Origin: an uncultured Bacteroidota bacterium
GTDB lineage: Bacteria; Bacteroidota; Bacteroidia; Chitinophagales; Saprospiraceae
Direction of reading: 5' to 3'
DNA length: 44,254 bases
Assembly: GCA_902609095.1 (NCBI GenBank)
Contig: CACLQQ010000014.1
Span: 1 to 44,254, forward strand
Part shown: positions 16,718 through 25,857 of the stretch, piece after piece
Numbering within the stretch: position 1 is the stretch's first letter
How the letters are laid out: each line of letters opens with the position of its first letter
Made by a program: the position numbers and the translations under genes
The notes under the pieces: generated by a model
The model's input: only the letters and a program-made list of their open reading frames with translations
Databases searched by the model: none
Told to the model about the DNA's origin: nothing

Positions 16718-17947
16718 TCATTTTATTTGAGCAGTTTTTTTATCATCTGCAAACATAATCTGAACCTTTTGCCCTGACTTTAGTACAGATGCTTTTTTGA
16801 CGGATTTACCATCACTCATTATATAAGTATATCCTTTATTTAGGATGATTTCTGGATCATTACCGTTGATCTTAGCCATCATGATGTCCAAGCTTGCCTG
16901 TTCAGCAGATACTAACTTTTTGACATAATCTGTAATACGATAATTTGTAAGTTCCAGAGTTTGGACTTCTCGATAGAGGATTCTTTCAGAAAGTGATCTC
17001 AATTGTTCTGATAGAATATTTAATCTGTTGAAAGAGCTATTTAGGATTCGTTCTGACAAAGTTGAAATCACTTGAAGTTGGTTGATTAAGCTTGATTCAA
17101 AGTGTAGCATTTGTTCAATCAAGAAATCTGCTACTGCAGTAGGAGTCTTCAATGATGATTTTGAAATCATGTCTACGATACTTTGATCTATCTCATGCCC
17201 AATCCCTATGATAAAAGGTAAGGGAGCCCGTGCTATGCGTGCAGCTATATTATAGTTGTCATATGCGGATAAGTCGAGCTTGCTACCACCACCTCGTAAA
17301 ATGATTACAGCATCATAGGTGCCTTGGGATTTTCGTAGTAGATTGTCTATCGCATTGATAGTTTCGGACTCTACTTTCAGACCTTGTACACTCGATTCGT
17401 AGATGTTGATATTGAACTGATAACCATATGGATTAGCATTAAGATGTGATATGAAATCTTTATACCCTGCAGCTTCTGAGGAAGTAATCAAAGCTATATT
17501 CTGGCATATGATTGGAAGCTCAATACTTCTATTAAGATCGAAAAGCTTTTCTTCCTTAAGCTGATTAATAATCTCTTGCCTCTTAAGTTCTATTTGTCCA
17601 AAAGTATAGTTTGGATCGATGTCATCTACCACGAGCTTCATGCCATAGCGTTCATGAAACTCTACTTTACATTTGAGTCTTACTGATCTACCTTCTTGAA
17701 GGAGTTCATAGATAACATCACCTATCTTACGTTTGATAAATCTGAAACTGCTTTGCCAGAGATTGGCCTGTGCATTGGCGTTAACCTGTAGAGTTATTTC
17801 ATCCTTATCTATTAGGTCGATATAGTAGTTGCCTCGAGACTCTTTGCACTGACTGATTTCAGCGTCTATCCAGATTGGTTCTCTGAAATTGAGAGCAATA
17901 ACTCGGCGTATGTACTCATTAACCTGATAGAGCGTAAATGACTCCAA
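16718..17947 (-). CDS. xseA: Exodeoxyribonuclease VII large subunit
   Basis: 409 aa. An N-terminal OB-fold (about 1-100: YQVNEYIRRVIALNFREPIW) is followed by the catalytic domain with IALITSSEAAGYKDF, the conserved VIILRGGGSKLDLSAYDN and FIIGIGHEIDQSIVD, then TPTAVADFLIEQ and a coiled-coil. The C-terminal segment GYTYIMSDGKSVKKA is typical. The start is TTG, 7 bp after the sucC stop, so it may be co-transcribed with sucC; xseB follows at 3 bp. Confidence 0.95.
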   Translation of the reverse strand: MESFTLYQVNEYIRRVIALNFREPIWIDAEISQCKESRGNYYIDLIDKDEITLQVNANAQANLWQSSFRFIKRKIGDVIYELLQEGRSVRLKCKVEFHERYGMKLVVDDIDPNYTFGQIELKRQEIINQLKEEKLFDLNRSIELPIICQNIALITSSEAAGYKDFISHLNANPYGYQFNINIYESSVQGLKVESETINAIDNLLRKSQGTYDAVIILRGGGSKLDLSAYDNYNIAARIARAPLPFIIGIGHEIDQSIVDMISKSSLKTPTAVADFLIEQMLHFESSLINQLQVISTLSERILNSSFNRLNILSEQLRSLSERILYREVQTLELTNYRITDYVKKLVSAEQASLDIMMAKINGNDPEIILNKGYTYIMSDGKSVKKASVLKSGQKVQIMFADDKKTAQIK

Positions 17948-17954
17948 ACTCAGC

Positions 17955-19157
17955 TTAAGACAAAACTTCTTTTACGATATCTGCTGCCTCTTGTAATACA
18001 ACAGCTGATCGAACCTCTAAACCAGAATTATCAATTAAGTCTTTAGCAATCTCTGCATTAGTACCTTGTAATCTTACTATGATCGGTACGTTGATGTTCC
18101 CCATATTTTTGTAGGCGTCAACCACTCCTTGAGCCACTCGATCGCATCTTACGATCCCACCGAATATGTTTATTAGGATAGCTTTTACATTTGGATCTCT
18201 TAGGATGATCTTAAATGCATTTTCTACTCTTTCGGCATCTGCAGTTCCTCCTACATCTAAGAAATTAGCAGGAGAACCACCACTTAATTTGATGATATCC
18301 ATAGTCGCCATAGCTAACCCTGCACCATTCACCATGCAACCTACATTACCATCAAGCTTGACATAATTCAATCCAAACTCCTTAGCTTCAACTTCTGCAG
18401 GGTCTTCCTCTGTAAAATCTCTCATTTCTGCTAGATCAGGATGTCTAAATAATGCATTGTCATCAACTGTAGTTTTACAATCTACAGCTAAGATTTCGTT
18501 CTCACAGTTTTTTAAACAAGGGTTAATCTCTATTAGGGACAAATCATTCTTAACAAAAGCTCCATATAGATTAGAGATGAATTTCGTCATCTCTTTGAAT
18601 GCTTTACCTGATAGACCTAAGTTGAATGCTATTTTTCTGGCTTCATATCCTTGCACTCCTAATGCTGGATCAATATGCTCTTTGTGAACAAGATGAGGAG
18701 TCTTTTCAGCGACCTCTTCTATGTTCATTCCACCTTCGGTACTATATATAATGACATTTTGCTTTTTCTCACGATCCATCATAATGGATACGTAGTATTC
18801 TTTGCAGGCATCAAAGTCTGGAGCATAAGAATCCTCTGCGATCAATATTTTTTGAACCAGTTTACCCTCACCTTCAAGGCCTCCTGGAGTTTGTGGTGTT
18901 TTAAGCATCATACCTAATATATTGCCGGCATGTTCTTTCAACTCTGCTTTACTTTTAGCGAGTTTCACTCCGCCACCTTTACCACGCCCACCTGCATGAA
19001 TCTGTGCTTTAACAACAACTACGTCTATTTCAGTTTCTTCTCTTAATTTGTTATACGCTGTGACGGCCTCTTCTACAGAGTCAACAACATATCCTCGTTG
19101 TATCTTTACGCCGCTTGCCGATAATATTTTTTTTCCTTGATATTCGTGAAGATTCAT
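17955..19157 (-). CDS. sucC: Succinyl-CoA synthetase beta subunit (ADP-forming)
   Basis: TCA-cycle enzyme: succinyl-CoA + ADP + Pi to succinate + ATP, with the alpha subunit SucD encoded elsewhere. 400 aa, full length. It starts [17 protein letters not shown]; the ATP-grasp domain has [31 protein letters not shown]; and the C-terminal ligase domain has [27 protein letters not shown] and [11 protein letters not shown]. It is divergent from mdh, another TCA-cycle gene, across 185 bp, so the two may share control. Confidence 0.97.
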   Translation of the reverse strand: MNLHEYQGKKILSASGVKIQRGYVVDSVEEAVTAYNKLREETEIDVVVVKAQIHAGGRGKGGGVKLAKSKAELKEHAGNILGMMLKTPQTPGGLEGEGKLVQKILIAEDSYAPDFDACKEYYVSIMMDREKKQNVIIYSTEGGMNIEEVAEKTPHLVHKEHIDPALGVQGYEARKIAFNLGLSGKAFKEMTKFISNLYGAFVKNDLSLIEINPCLKNCENEILAVDCKTTVDDNALFRHPDLAEMRDFTEEDPAEVEAKEFGLNYVKLDGNVGCMVNGAGLAMATMDIIKLSGGSPANFLDVGGTADAERVENAFKIILRDPNVKAILINIFGGIVRCDRVAQGVVDAYKNMGNINVPIIVRLQGTNAEIAKDLIDNSGLEVRSAVVLQEAADIVKEVLS

Positions 19158-19172
19158 GCTTAGATATTTTGT

Positions 19173-19181
19173 GCAAATGTA
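19173..19181 (-). promoter_or_regulatory. Candidate -7 element of sucC
   Basis: The minus strand reads TACATTTGC, a full match to the Bacteroidota -7 box TAnnTTTG, about 15 bp before the sucC ATG. I do not see a good TTTG at the -33 distance, so only the -7 box is supported. Confidence 0.45.
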
Positions 19182-19342
19182 TTGATTTCAATTATAAAAT
19201 CATTTTCGATTACATAAGTTTGAGAAGATCTAATTCATTAAGATAAGATCACCGAAAGAATTTTATACATTATAAATAATCATAAGGCATAAGCATATGA
19301 ATAATCCTACATTAGCGCTTTTAAAAAATAAAATACACTAAA

Positions 19343-20272
19343 ATGAAAGTAACTGTAGTCGGAGCTGGAAATGTTGGTGCTACTGTAGCTAATGTTATAG
19401 CGCACAAAGATATAGTTAAGGAGGTTGTATTATTAGACCTCATAGGTGATATGGCACGTGGTAAAGCATTAGATAGTTGGCAGCAAGCTCCTATTGATTA
19501 TTATAGCACTCGACTTACAGGTACTGAGAATTATGATGATACAGCAGGATCTGATATAGTAGTAATAACAGCAGGTATTCCAAGAAAGCCGGGAATGAGT
19601 AGAGATGACCTGATCTCGACTAATGCTAAGATTGTTACCTCGGTTGTAGGATCAATCTTGAGTAAATCAGATAACCCAATTATTATTATTGTTTCCAACC
19701 CACTTGATGTTATGACTTATGCGGCACATGCTGCAAGTGGTTTTGATAGTACTCGAGTTTTTGGAATGGCTGGAATATTAGATACATCAAGATATAGAGC
19801 ATTCTTGGCTACAGAGTTAAATGTTTCTCCTAAGGATATCCAAGCTTTGTTATTGGGTGGTCATGGTGATACCATGGTTCCTCTTCCGCGATATACTACT
19901 GTGGCAGGTATTCCATTAACAGAACTTCTTGCCGCTGATAAAATTGAAGCCATTGTTCAGAGAACTAAAAAAGGTGGTGGTGAACTGGTAAAACTAATAG
20001 GTACTTCAGCATGGTATGCTCCAGGAGCTGCTGCTGCTCAAATGGTTGAAGCGATTGTGAAGAATGAAAATAGAATTTACCCTTGCTGTGTAAAAATGGA
20101 AGGACAATATGGTTTAAATGACGTATATCTTGGAGTTCCCGTTAAATTAAATAAAAACGGTATCGGTGATGTAATCGAAGTTGGTTTGAATAAGGATGAG
20201 TTAGCCTTATTACATAATTCTGCGGATCACGTTAAGAAAGTAATGAACACATTCGATTCAATGAACCTTTAA
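19343..20272 (+). CDS. mdh: Malate dehydrogenase (LDH-like type)
   Basis: Malate + NAD to oxaloacetate + NADH. 309 aa, the short LDH-like form common in Bacteroidota. NAD-binding turn VGAGNVGATVA (about 6-16); substrate arginines in AGIPRKPGMSRDDL (Arg81, Arg87) and near Arg150; catalytic His in LGGHGDTMVP (His174). The Arg81 position marks it as malate- rather than lactate-specific. It is divergent from sucC, which completes a TCA-cycle pair. A weak hairpin with a T-run follows the stop. Confidence 0.96.
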   Translation: MKVTVVGAGNVGATVANVIAHKDIVKEVVLLDLIGDMARGKALDSWQQAPIDYYSTRLTGTENYDDTAGSDIVVITAGIPRKPGMSRDDLISTNAKIVTSVVGSILSKSDNPIIIIVSNPLDVMTYAAHAASGFDSTRVFGMAGILDTSRYRAFLATELNVSPKDIQALLLGGHGDTMVPLPRYTTVAGIPLTELLAADKIEAIVQRTKKGGGELVKLIGTSAWYAPGAAAAQMVEAIVKNENRIYPCCVKMEGQYGLNDVYLGVPVKLNKNGIGDVIEVGLNKDELALLHNSADHVKKVMNTFDSMNL

Positions 20273-20273
20273 C

Positions 20274-20290
20274 ACGATTAATCGTTTTTT
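20274..20290 (+). terminator. Weak intrinsic-terminator-like hairpin after mdh
   Basis: ACGA-TTAA-TCGT (20274-20285) followed by a run of six T from 20285 to 20290. The stem is only 4 bp, so termination would be partial, and the next gene starts at 20296. Confidence 0.35.
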
Positions 20291-20295
20291 GCTAC

Positions 20296-20829
20296 ATGGT
20301 AGAGTTTGATGTACTTGCATTAGATCAGATTAAAACTAATACAGGACAGGATCTTTTGTCTATGACGAAAGATAAGCCTGTCCTTCTCATATTCTTAAGG
20401 CATTTCGGATGTGTCTTTTGCCAACAAGCCCTTAAGGACATACATAAACTTCGTAAAGAGTTAGAAGGTAAAGGAGTGCAATTATGTTTTGCTCATATGG
20501 CCTCGATAGAGGAGGGCAATGACTACTTCGCTAAGTATGGCCTAACTGGAGTACCGCATATTTCAGATCCGGGATGTAAATATTATGCCAAGTTTGGTTT
20601 GATTAAGGGTAAATTCAACCAACTTTTTGGCTTGCAGGTTTGGCTTAAAACATTCGAGGCGGCAGTGAAACAAAAAAATAATCTTTTTGCCAAGTCTATT
20701 GGGGATGGATTCCAGATGCCTGGGGTGTTTTACTTGGTTGATGGCAAGATCACCAGTCAATTCATACATAATAAAGCTTCCGATCGCCCTGACTATTCCA
20801 GTCTCATCTCGGACTGCTGTGGGGCTTAA
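20296..20829 (+). CDS. Peroxiredoxin-like AhpC/TSA-family protein
   Basis: 177 aa thioredoxin-fold protein. It has the CxxC centre LRHFGCVFCQQALKDIHKL (Cys39, Cys42) after the strand KPVLLIFL, matching the AhpC/TSA_2 (SelL-like, PRXL2-related) group rather than classic AhpC. A role in peroxide or disulfide reduction in the cytoplasm is likely, as no signal peptide is seen. A CC pair lies near the C-terminus (ISDCCGA), which may also take part in redox. It follows mdh by 23 bp in the same direction. Confidence 0.84.
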   Translation: MVEFDVLALDQIKTNTGQDLLSMTKDKPVLLIFLRHFGCVFCQQALKDIHKLRKELEGKGVQLCFAHMASIEEGNDYFAKYGLTGVPHISDPGCKYYAKFGLIKGKFNQLFGLQVWLKTFEAAVKQKNNLFAKSIGDGFQMPGVFYLVDGKITSQFIHNKASDRPDYSSLISDCCGA

Positions 20830-20902
20830 GCTTTTGTTATTTCAGTTAAGTGTATAATCTGTTCAATATCATCTGCGTTATCACAGTAATTAGTTGTCAG
20901 TG

Positions 20903-21742
20903 ATGAAAAATATGTTCTACTCTTTTCTGCCTATCCTCATAGTTTATAGAATTCAAGCTCAGGATATGAGCTTCTGGGCAGATGCCATGATAAATAGTAG
21001 TAAGCCTGAACATCGGTTGTTAGCTTCTGACAAGTTCAAAGAAGCATTTGATGTAAGCATAAAAAAAGAAAATTCATTCAATAATAGCTACGAAGAATTA
21101 AGTTGGATTTCTGTTCAATATCCTGCAGATACGTCCTTCAGGATCATAAGTTGGCAGATTGAAGTTTCAGAATCTGAATACCTTTATTATGGTTATTTTC
21201 AAGATGCTAATGAGCTTGTTCCTTTCAATACTGCTAATGGTAATGATGGCCTCGATGAATATGATATTATTAATTTAAGCAATTGGTCAGGAGCATTGGT
21301 TTATCGCATCCTTCAAAACGATGAATCCTATATGTTATGGACATTCAGATTTATTGATGAATATACCAAGGTTAAAACTTGTGAACCCATTATTATATCA
21401 AGCAATAGTGTCAGTTTAGGAGATCCCATATTTCAAGAGGAAGAAGGTAGTCCTAACTATATGTCACGACACATACTACAATACTCGGCAGACATGAATG
21501 GCACACTGGATTACTATGATGAGATCAATCGAATCGTATTTGATAATTTGATTATGGTAGCTGGCCGAATGGAGGGGCAAGGAATGACTTATGTTGCTGA
21601 TGGAAGCTATAGAAGTTTTGATTTTACTGATGGCAAGTGGAAAGCAAAAGACAAATTATTTAATCAAATTTCTGATAGAGCACCTCGGATTAGGGCGAAA
21701 TCGACTGGAGGGAATGATCTATTTGGTAGAAAGGGTGGATAA
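20903..21742 (+). CDS. Exported protein of unknown function
   Basis: 279 aa from ATG 20903; the frame also allows a TTG at 20894. A Sec signal peptide (MFYSFLPILIVYRIQAQ) is followed by a soluble domain with mixed aromatic and acidic content, such as YEELSWISVQYPADTSFRII. The C-terminal third, with a conserved-looking YYDEINRIVFDNLIMV and MTYVADGSYRSFDF, resembles a family of Bacteroidota secreted proteins of unknown role, but I cannot name it. No lipobox or T9SS tail. Confidence 0.75.
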   Translation: MKNMFYSFLPILIVYRIQAQDMSFWADAMINSSKPEHRLLASDKFKEAFDVSIKKENSFNNSYEELSWISVQYPADTSFRIISWQIEVSESEYLYYGYFQDANELVPFNTANGNDGLDEYDIINLSNWSGALVYRILQNDESYMLWTFRFIDEYTKVKTCEPIIISSNSVSLGDPIFQEEEGSPNYMSRHILQYSADMNGTLDYYDEINRIVFDNLIMVAGRMEGQGMTYVADGSYRSFDFTDGKWKAKDKLFNQISDRAPRIRAKSTGGNDLFGRKGG

Positions 21743-21834
21743 GTAATAAGTACATCCTCTTAATTAGCTCCTATAATATGTGGTTATTTGTGAAGTTTTT
21801 AGCCTGATATGCAGGATGGTCTCCAGTAATATTT

Positions 21835-22266
21835 TTAAAATATTGAGGTGCTTGCCGATGAGGAAAAAAAGCCTAAGGTCGGATCGAATCTATTAATGTC
21901 AGTTTGGAATCCTACATGTGCACATTGATCACCTAAGAAAATGACTCCTAATTCAAAAGGAGTAGATCTGAAGCTTATCAAAGAAGGAACACTTTGAGTA
22001 AATCCATCACAGATGTTTTGCATGCTTACTGCTACCGATTCTATATAACCAGTGGAATCTATTACGATCTTATCTAAGGATATATCATAACATAGTTCTA
22101 TTAATTCTTCTTTCGTTTGCTGTAGGCTTTCTGGAATGGTGTATGGAATTATGAAGACAATGAAGCTATGATCCATTATGCCAGAATGTTCCGCAGTTTC
22201 AAGAGATTGAACAAATAAAGAATTCCAAGTAATTATTGAGAGACAACATAATAGTAATCACCGCAT
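21835..22266 (-). pseudogene. Secreted small-protein gene with an in-frame stop at codon 3
   Basis: Read from the ATG at 22264-22266 the frame is ATG CGG TGA, then LLLCCLSIITWNSLFVQ, a near-perfect signal-peptide core, then a 113-residue domain ending SSSASTSIF at 21835. An AAGGA sequence lies upstream of that ATG. The TGA (22258-22260) therefore interrupts the natural start region. The next ATG (22176) lacks the signal peptide, so any product would stay in the cytoplasm. The domain contains three Cys and one IDSTGYIESVAVSMQNICDG stretch; family not recognised. A nonsense mutation or a sequence error are the main explanations. Confidence 0.68.
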
Positions 22267-22318
22267 AATACAAGTTTCCTTACAGTTACGAAAACATATA
22301 TTGAATTATCAAATATGA

Positions 22319-23377
22319 TTAGCCTCTCACTCCTTTATAGTTGTCAACTTTGAGCGTGTATTGGCCACATTGCTCTTTTGGAGCAGTATAATCTACTTCA
22401 TACTTATATTTATGAAGCGCATTCAGTGCCTTTTTCAGCAGTGACCGATTATTGATTGTGGTTTTGAAATCATCGATTTCAATATAACTTACATTGCCTT
22501 TTCTGCTGATACATACTTTAAACACAATCTGTCCTGATTTAGATGAAGCTAAGGCTATCATACTGGGATCACGATAGATCACTTTCCTACCGAATATTCC
22601 ATCTCCACTGGTGTCAAATTCGGCTTCACCATGATCTCCAGTTCCTATACCGCTATCATTATCATCACCACTACTATCACTGCCTTTACCAGCACCAGAA
22701 TCTCCTTTGCCAGTTCCTGCATCACTGTCATCTTGGATGGAAGGATCTCGGTCTGCTGATCCTTCCTGCGATGTTTCGGCTGCATCATCAGTACCTTCTT
22801 CTTCTAAAAAAATGTCAGTTTCTTCGGCTATATCAATAGGTTCATCATCTATATCTCCAATAATATCTTCTATACTGGGTAATTCAGGGTTCAACACAAC
22901 AGGCTCCGCAGAAGGAACTGGTTCTGGGCTTTCTTCTGGTATAAACTCAGGTTCAGGATCTTCGACTTCGATTTCTTCTTCTATGGCTTGTATATCACTT
23001 TCCTCTGTTGTTGTCTCGCTAAAAACCGGATCTGTAGGAGTTGGTTTAGTAGCCGGAGGGGTAGGGGTTGGCTTCGGAGGAGTTACAGTTGGCACTTCAA
23101 TTTTTGTCGGCTGCGACACCTCGATTTTCTTTAGGGCTTCTGACTCAGGTCTTTGGACTCCTTCTTTTGATTGACTTTTAGTGCTGTTAGAACTTTTAGT
23201 ATTGGTGAAATCTATGTTCTGAAAATTAACAGTAACTGCATATTGGGTATCGATATTTTTATCGGGATCGTATGGTAGCTTTAGGAACCAAGCTATCAAT
23301 AACAAAAACACGTGTATGGCAATAGACTTGTTGAGGGAATTATTCCAGAGTGTTTTATTTGCAGGTGTACTACCCAT
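22319..23377 (-). CDS. TonB-like energy transducer with long acidic linker
   Basis: 352 aa from ATG 23377 (a TTG at 23395 is less likely). A single N-terminal membrane helix (IAIHVFLLLIAWFLKL) is followed by a proline/threonine segment (PPKPTPTPPATKPTPTDP), then about 130 residues dominated by Glu, Asp, Ser and Gly, and a C-terminal globular domain (about 265-352) with GQIVFKVCISRKGNVSYIEI, a TonB-like beta pattern. Two Cys in the C-domain (FKVC, KEQC) could form a disulfide. TonB carries proton-motive energy to outer-membrane receptors. No ExbB or ExbD is adjacent, so it may work with a distant motor or be a structural periplasmic protein. Confidence 0.75.
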   Translation of the reverse strand: MGSTPANKTLWNNSLNKSIAIHVFLLLIAWFLKLPYDPDKNIDTQYAVTVNFQNIDFTNTKSSNSTKSQSKEGVQRPESEALKKIEVSQPTKIEVPTVTPPKPTPTPPATKPTPTDPVFSETTTEESDIQAIEEEIEVEDPEPEFIPEESPEPVPSAEPVVLNPELPSIEDIIGDIDDEPIDIAEETDIFLEEEGTDDAAETSQEGSADRDPSIQDDSDAGTGKGDSGAGKGSDSSGDDNDSGIGTGDHGEAEFDTSGDGIFGRKVIYRDPSMIALASSKSGQIVFKVCISRKGNVSYIEIDDFKTTINNRSLLKKALNALHKYKYEVDYTAPKEQCGQYTLKVDNYKGVRG

Positions 23378-23537
23378 ATTCACTATTGACGACAACTTAG
23401 AGGGATATGCCCCCTTTTATTTTATGACGATTATTATCAATCTAAATGTTTAAAACGCTGTTAAAGATAAGAGTAGTACTCATCATATAATTAATTGCTG
23501 TACTAAATACTTTTTTGTGCTATTGCGTTATAGTCAT

Positions 23538-25781
23538 ATGATCAGAATAATTTTCAACTTAATAGCCATAATTTGTGGACTGTGCTCAGTTTTATTTGGG
23601 CAACAATTTTCTCTATCTGATGTAAGCGTGATCGTTGACGATCGTGAATTAATGCATCCCTACGCTGGTGGGTTGATCGCAGGTCAATTCAGTAATATTG
23701 ATATTAATCTTGATGGCATCGAAGATTTGTTGGTCTTCGATCGACTTGGCGGAGTTGTGACTCCGATGATTTCCGACGGACAGCGTTACTCCTATGTGCC
23801 TGAATTGGCTGGTATTTTCCCACCTGCTAAGAATTGGATGTTGCTCCGGGATTATGATGACGATGGAATAAAGGACGTGTTTTGTAGTCCGACTATGATC
23901 AGTATTCCTGGAGTAGAAGTCTGGAAAGGTAGTATTGTTGATGGTCGGTTACGCTATGATCTCATCCGCAATCCAGCTAGGGATTTTGATATACTCTATA
24001 TCCCTACAGGTAGTAGTTTTACACAGATCTATGTGAGTATTATTGATCTTCCAGAGATATATGATGTGGACCTTGATGGAGATTTAGACATTTTATCTTT
24101 TGAGCCATCTGGGTCTTATGTCTTTTATTATCAAAATATGGCAGTAGAGCGCGGATTGGCTCCAGATGAACTTGAATTTCAGTTAGGAGATCAATGTTAT
24201 GGTAAATTCTTTGAAAGTGGGTTTTCTGAAGTAATAGACTTAAGTCTTAATGATCGGGAGTGTGCGAATTTTGCCAGAGCTCCAGGAAGTGGCGGAGTTC
24301 AAAATCGTCATAGTGGATCTACCATTACTGTCATAGATCCTAACAATGATAATTTACCTGATCTACTATTAGGTGATATTTCATATGATGGATTAATCCA
24401 ATTGAATAATCATGGATCATTAGATAGGGCATGGATGACAGAAGAGATTTTAAGGTTTCCTTCGAGCTCGATACCAGCTGATATGGAAATTTTCTTGGCT
24501 GCCTATAATGTGAACGTACATAACGGTTCAGGAATTATCGTTGCACCCAATGACAAGATTAGCGGACAAACTGAAAATTTCACCTGGTTTTACCAGGAGA
24601 CTGAAGACAATTACCTGCGATCAGATACCAATTTTTTGGTAAGAGATATGATGTTTCATGGCAGATATAGCAGTCCTATCTTTTTTGATGCTAATGGAGA
24701 TGGACTGAATGATATTTTGGTAGGCTCCACAGGGACTTCCGACTTAGATGACGCACCGTCAGCAGTACTGCAGTTATACACTAATGTTGGTACAGCAACT
24801 GAACCTGTCTACGAATTATCAGAAAGTGATTATTTAGGATTTTCTGATTTCAACGAAAGTTCCAGATGGTATGCTCCAGCGGATGGAGACATAGATGGAG
24901 ACGGAGATATCGACTTGATTATAGGTGACGATGCTGGCTTCCTATACTTTGTAGAGAATCAATCTGGGCTACCCAATAGATTCAATTGGAGACAACCTGT
25001 GTACCAAGCCTTTGATATTAGAGTCAGTGCATTTGCCAATCCATCTATTTTCGATGTGAATGGTGACGGATTGGGCGATTTGATCATAGGTGAACAAAAT
25101 TTTAATTCGTCAGATGGTAGATTAGGTTCACTTAATTATTTTCAAAATATCGGAAGTGTTGAGAATCCTGATTTCAATAATTCAGAAACTGCCGAGAATA
25201 ATGATCACGCCTTCGGTAATATATTTATGCGAGATCCCAATTTCGTTAGTAGTTTTTCATCCGCAGGAATACATGACAATGGCGAGCAGATTCAGTTTGT
25301 TGTATCAAACGAGGCTGGAACAATTCACTACTATTCTGACATCTCTGACGATATGCCTACAGACAGTTTTGATTTGACATCTGTTTTCAGCGATAATATT
25401 TACATAGGAGAAAGGACCACCGTGGATTTGGATGATATTGATGGAGATGGGTTTCTTGAATTAATATTCGGAAATAGTAGAGGAGGGGTGACTCTGTATA
25501 ATTCTGATCTGGTATCTAATGAAGAAATTAGTTCAGTGATTAAAACTCCAGATTTTGATGCATTTTCAATATATCCCAATCCTACTTCCAATCAGTTATT
25601 TATTAGAAATACTACTGATGAATCTTTTCAGTGGAGACTGTTGGATTTGACTGGTCAATTGCTAAAGCGAGGAAACCAAAAACAGACTAATATTACTGTT
25701 CACTCATTGGCTTCAGGAATGTATGTCGTTAAGATTGAATCGGAGAATAAGACTTTTACTAAAAATTTAGTAAAAGAGTAA
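23538..25781 (+). CDS. FG-GAP/VCBS-repeat secreted protein with T9SS sorting domain
   Basis: 747 aa from ATG 23538 (a GTG lies upstream at 23517). A signal peptide (IIFNLIAIICGLCSVLFGQ) is followed by repeated calcium-binding FG-GAP/VCBS blades with DINLDGIEDLLVFD, DVDLDGDLDILSF, DANGDGLNDILVG, DIDGDGDIDLIIGD and DVNGDGLGDLIIGE, which should form a beta-propeller. The last about 75 residues (FSIYPNPTSNQLFIRN ... SGMYVVKIESENKTFTKNLV) are a type A T9SS sorting domain, so the protein is exported across the outer membrane and anchored or released. It is divergent from the TonB-like gene. Role is probably adhesive or binding. Confidence 0.93.
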   Translation: MIRIIFNLIAIICGLCSVLFGQQFSLSDVSVIVDDRELMHPYAGGLIAGQFSNIDINLDGIEDLLVFDRLGGVVTPMISDGQRYSYVPELAGIFPPAKNWMLLRDYDDDGIKDVFCSPTMISIPGVEVWKGSIVDGRLRYDLIRNPARDFDILYIPTGSSFTQIYVSIIDLPEIYDVDLDGDLDILSFEPSGSYVFYYQNMAVERGLAPDELEFQLGDQCYGKFFESGFSEVIDLSLNDRECANFARAPGSGGVQNRHSGSTITVIDPNNDNLPDLLLGDISYDGLIQLNNHGSLDRAWMTEEILRFPSSSIPADMEIFLAAYNVNVHNGSGIIVAPNDKISGQTENFTWFYQETEDNYLRSDTNFLVRDMMFHGRYSSPIFFDANGDGLNDILVGSTGTSDLDDAPSAVLQLYTNVGTATEPVYELSESDYLGFSDFNESSRWYAPADGDIDGDGDIDLIIGDDAGFLYFVENQSGLPNRFNWRQPVYQAFDIRVSAFANPSIFDVNGDGLGDLIIGEQNFNSSDGRLGSLNYFQNIGSVENPDFNNSETAENNDHAFGNIFMRDPNFVSSFSSAGIHDNGEQIQFVVSNEAGTIHYYSDISDDMPTDSFDLTSVFSDNIYIGERTTVDLDDIDGDGFLELIFGNSRGGVTLYNSDLVSNEEISSVIKTPDFDAFSIYPNPTSNQLFIRNTTDESFQWRLLDLTGQLLKRGNQKQTNITVHSLASGMYVVKIESENKTFTKNLVKE
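25753..25776. repeat. 11-bp perfect inverted repeat at the end of the T9SS gene
   Basis: CTTTTACTAAA (25753-25763), AA, TTTAGTAAAAG (25766-25776), inside the codons for the last residues (TFTKNLVKE). It may act as a 3' mRNA hairpin near the stop codon. No T-run follows, so it is not a standard intrinsic terminator. Confidence 0.55.
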
Positions 25782-25796
25782 GAACACCTAAAAATG

Positions 25797-25812
25797 ATGA
25801 ATAATCATTCAT
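25797..25812 (+). terminator. AT-rich hairpin after the T9SS gene
   Basis: ATGAAT-AATC-ATTCAT: perfect 6-bp stem with a 4-nt loop, 15 bp after the stop. Only a short T-rich stretch follows, so it is a weak terminator candidate at best. Confidence 0.3.
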
Positions 25813-25823
25813 TGATTTGAGAT

Positions 25824-25832
25824 TATATTTGC
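25824..25832 (+). promoter_or_regulatory. Candidate -7 element of the beta-barrel gene
   Basis: TATATTTGC, full match to TAnnTTTG, 25 bp before the ATG at 25858. This gives the downstream small outer-membrane protein its own promoter despite the co-directional T9SS gene upstream. No clear -33 box. Confidence 0.5.
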
Positions 25833-25857
25833 TACTATAACCAAAGAAATACATCTT

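Noticed and set aside
22707..23174. 155-codon plus-strand frame rich in Ser and Gly
   Set aside because: Antisense shadow of the acidic linker of the TonB-like gene; low complexity and no start context.
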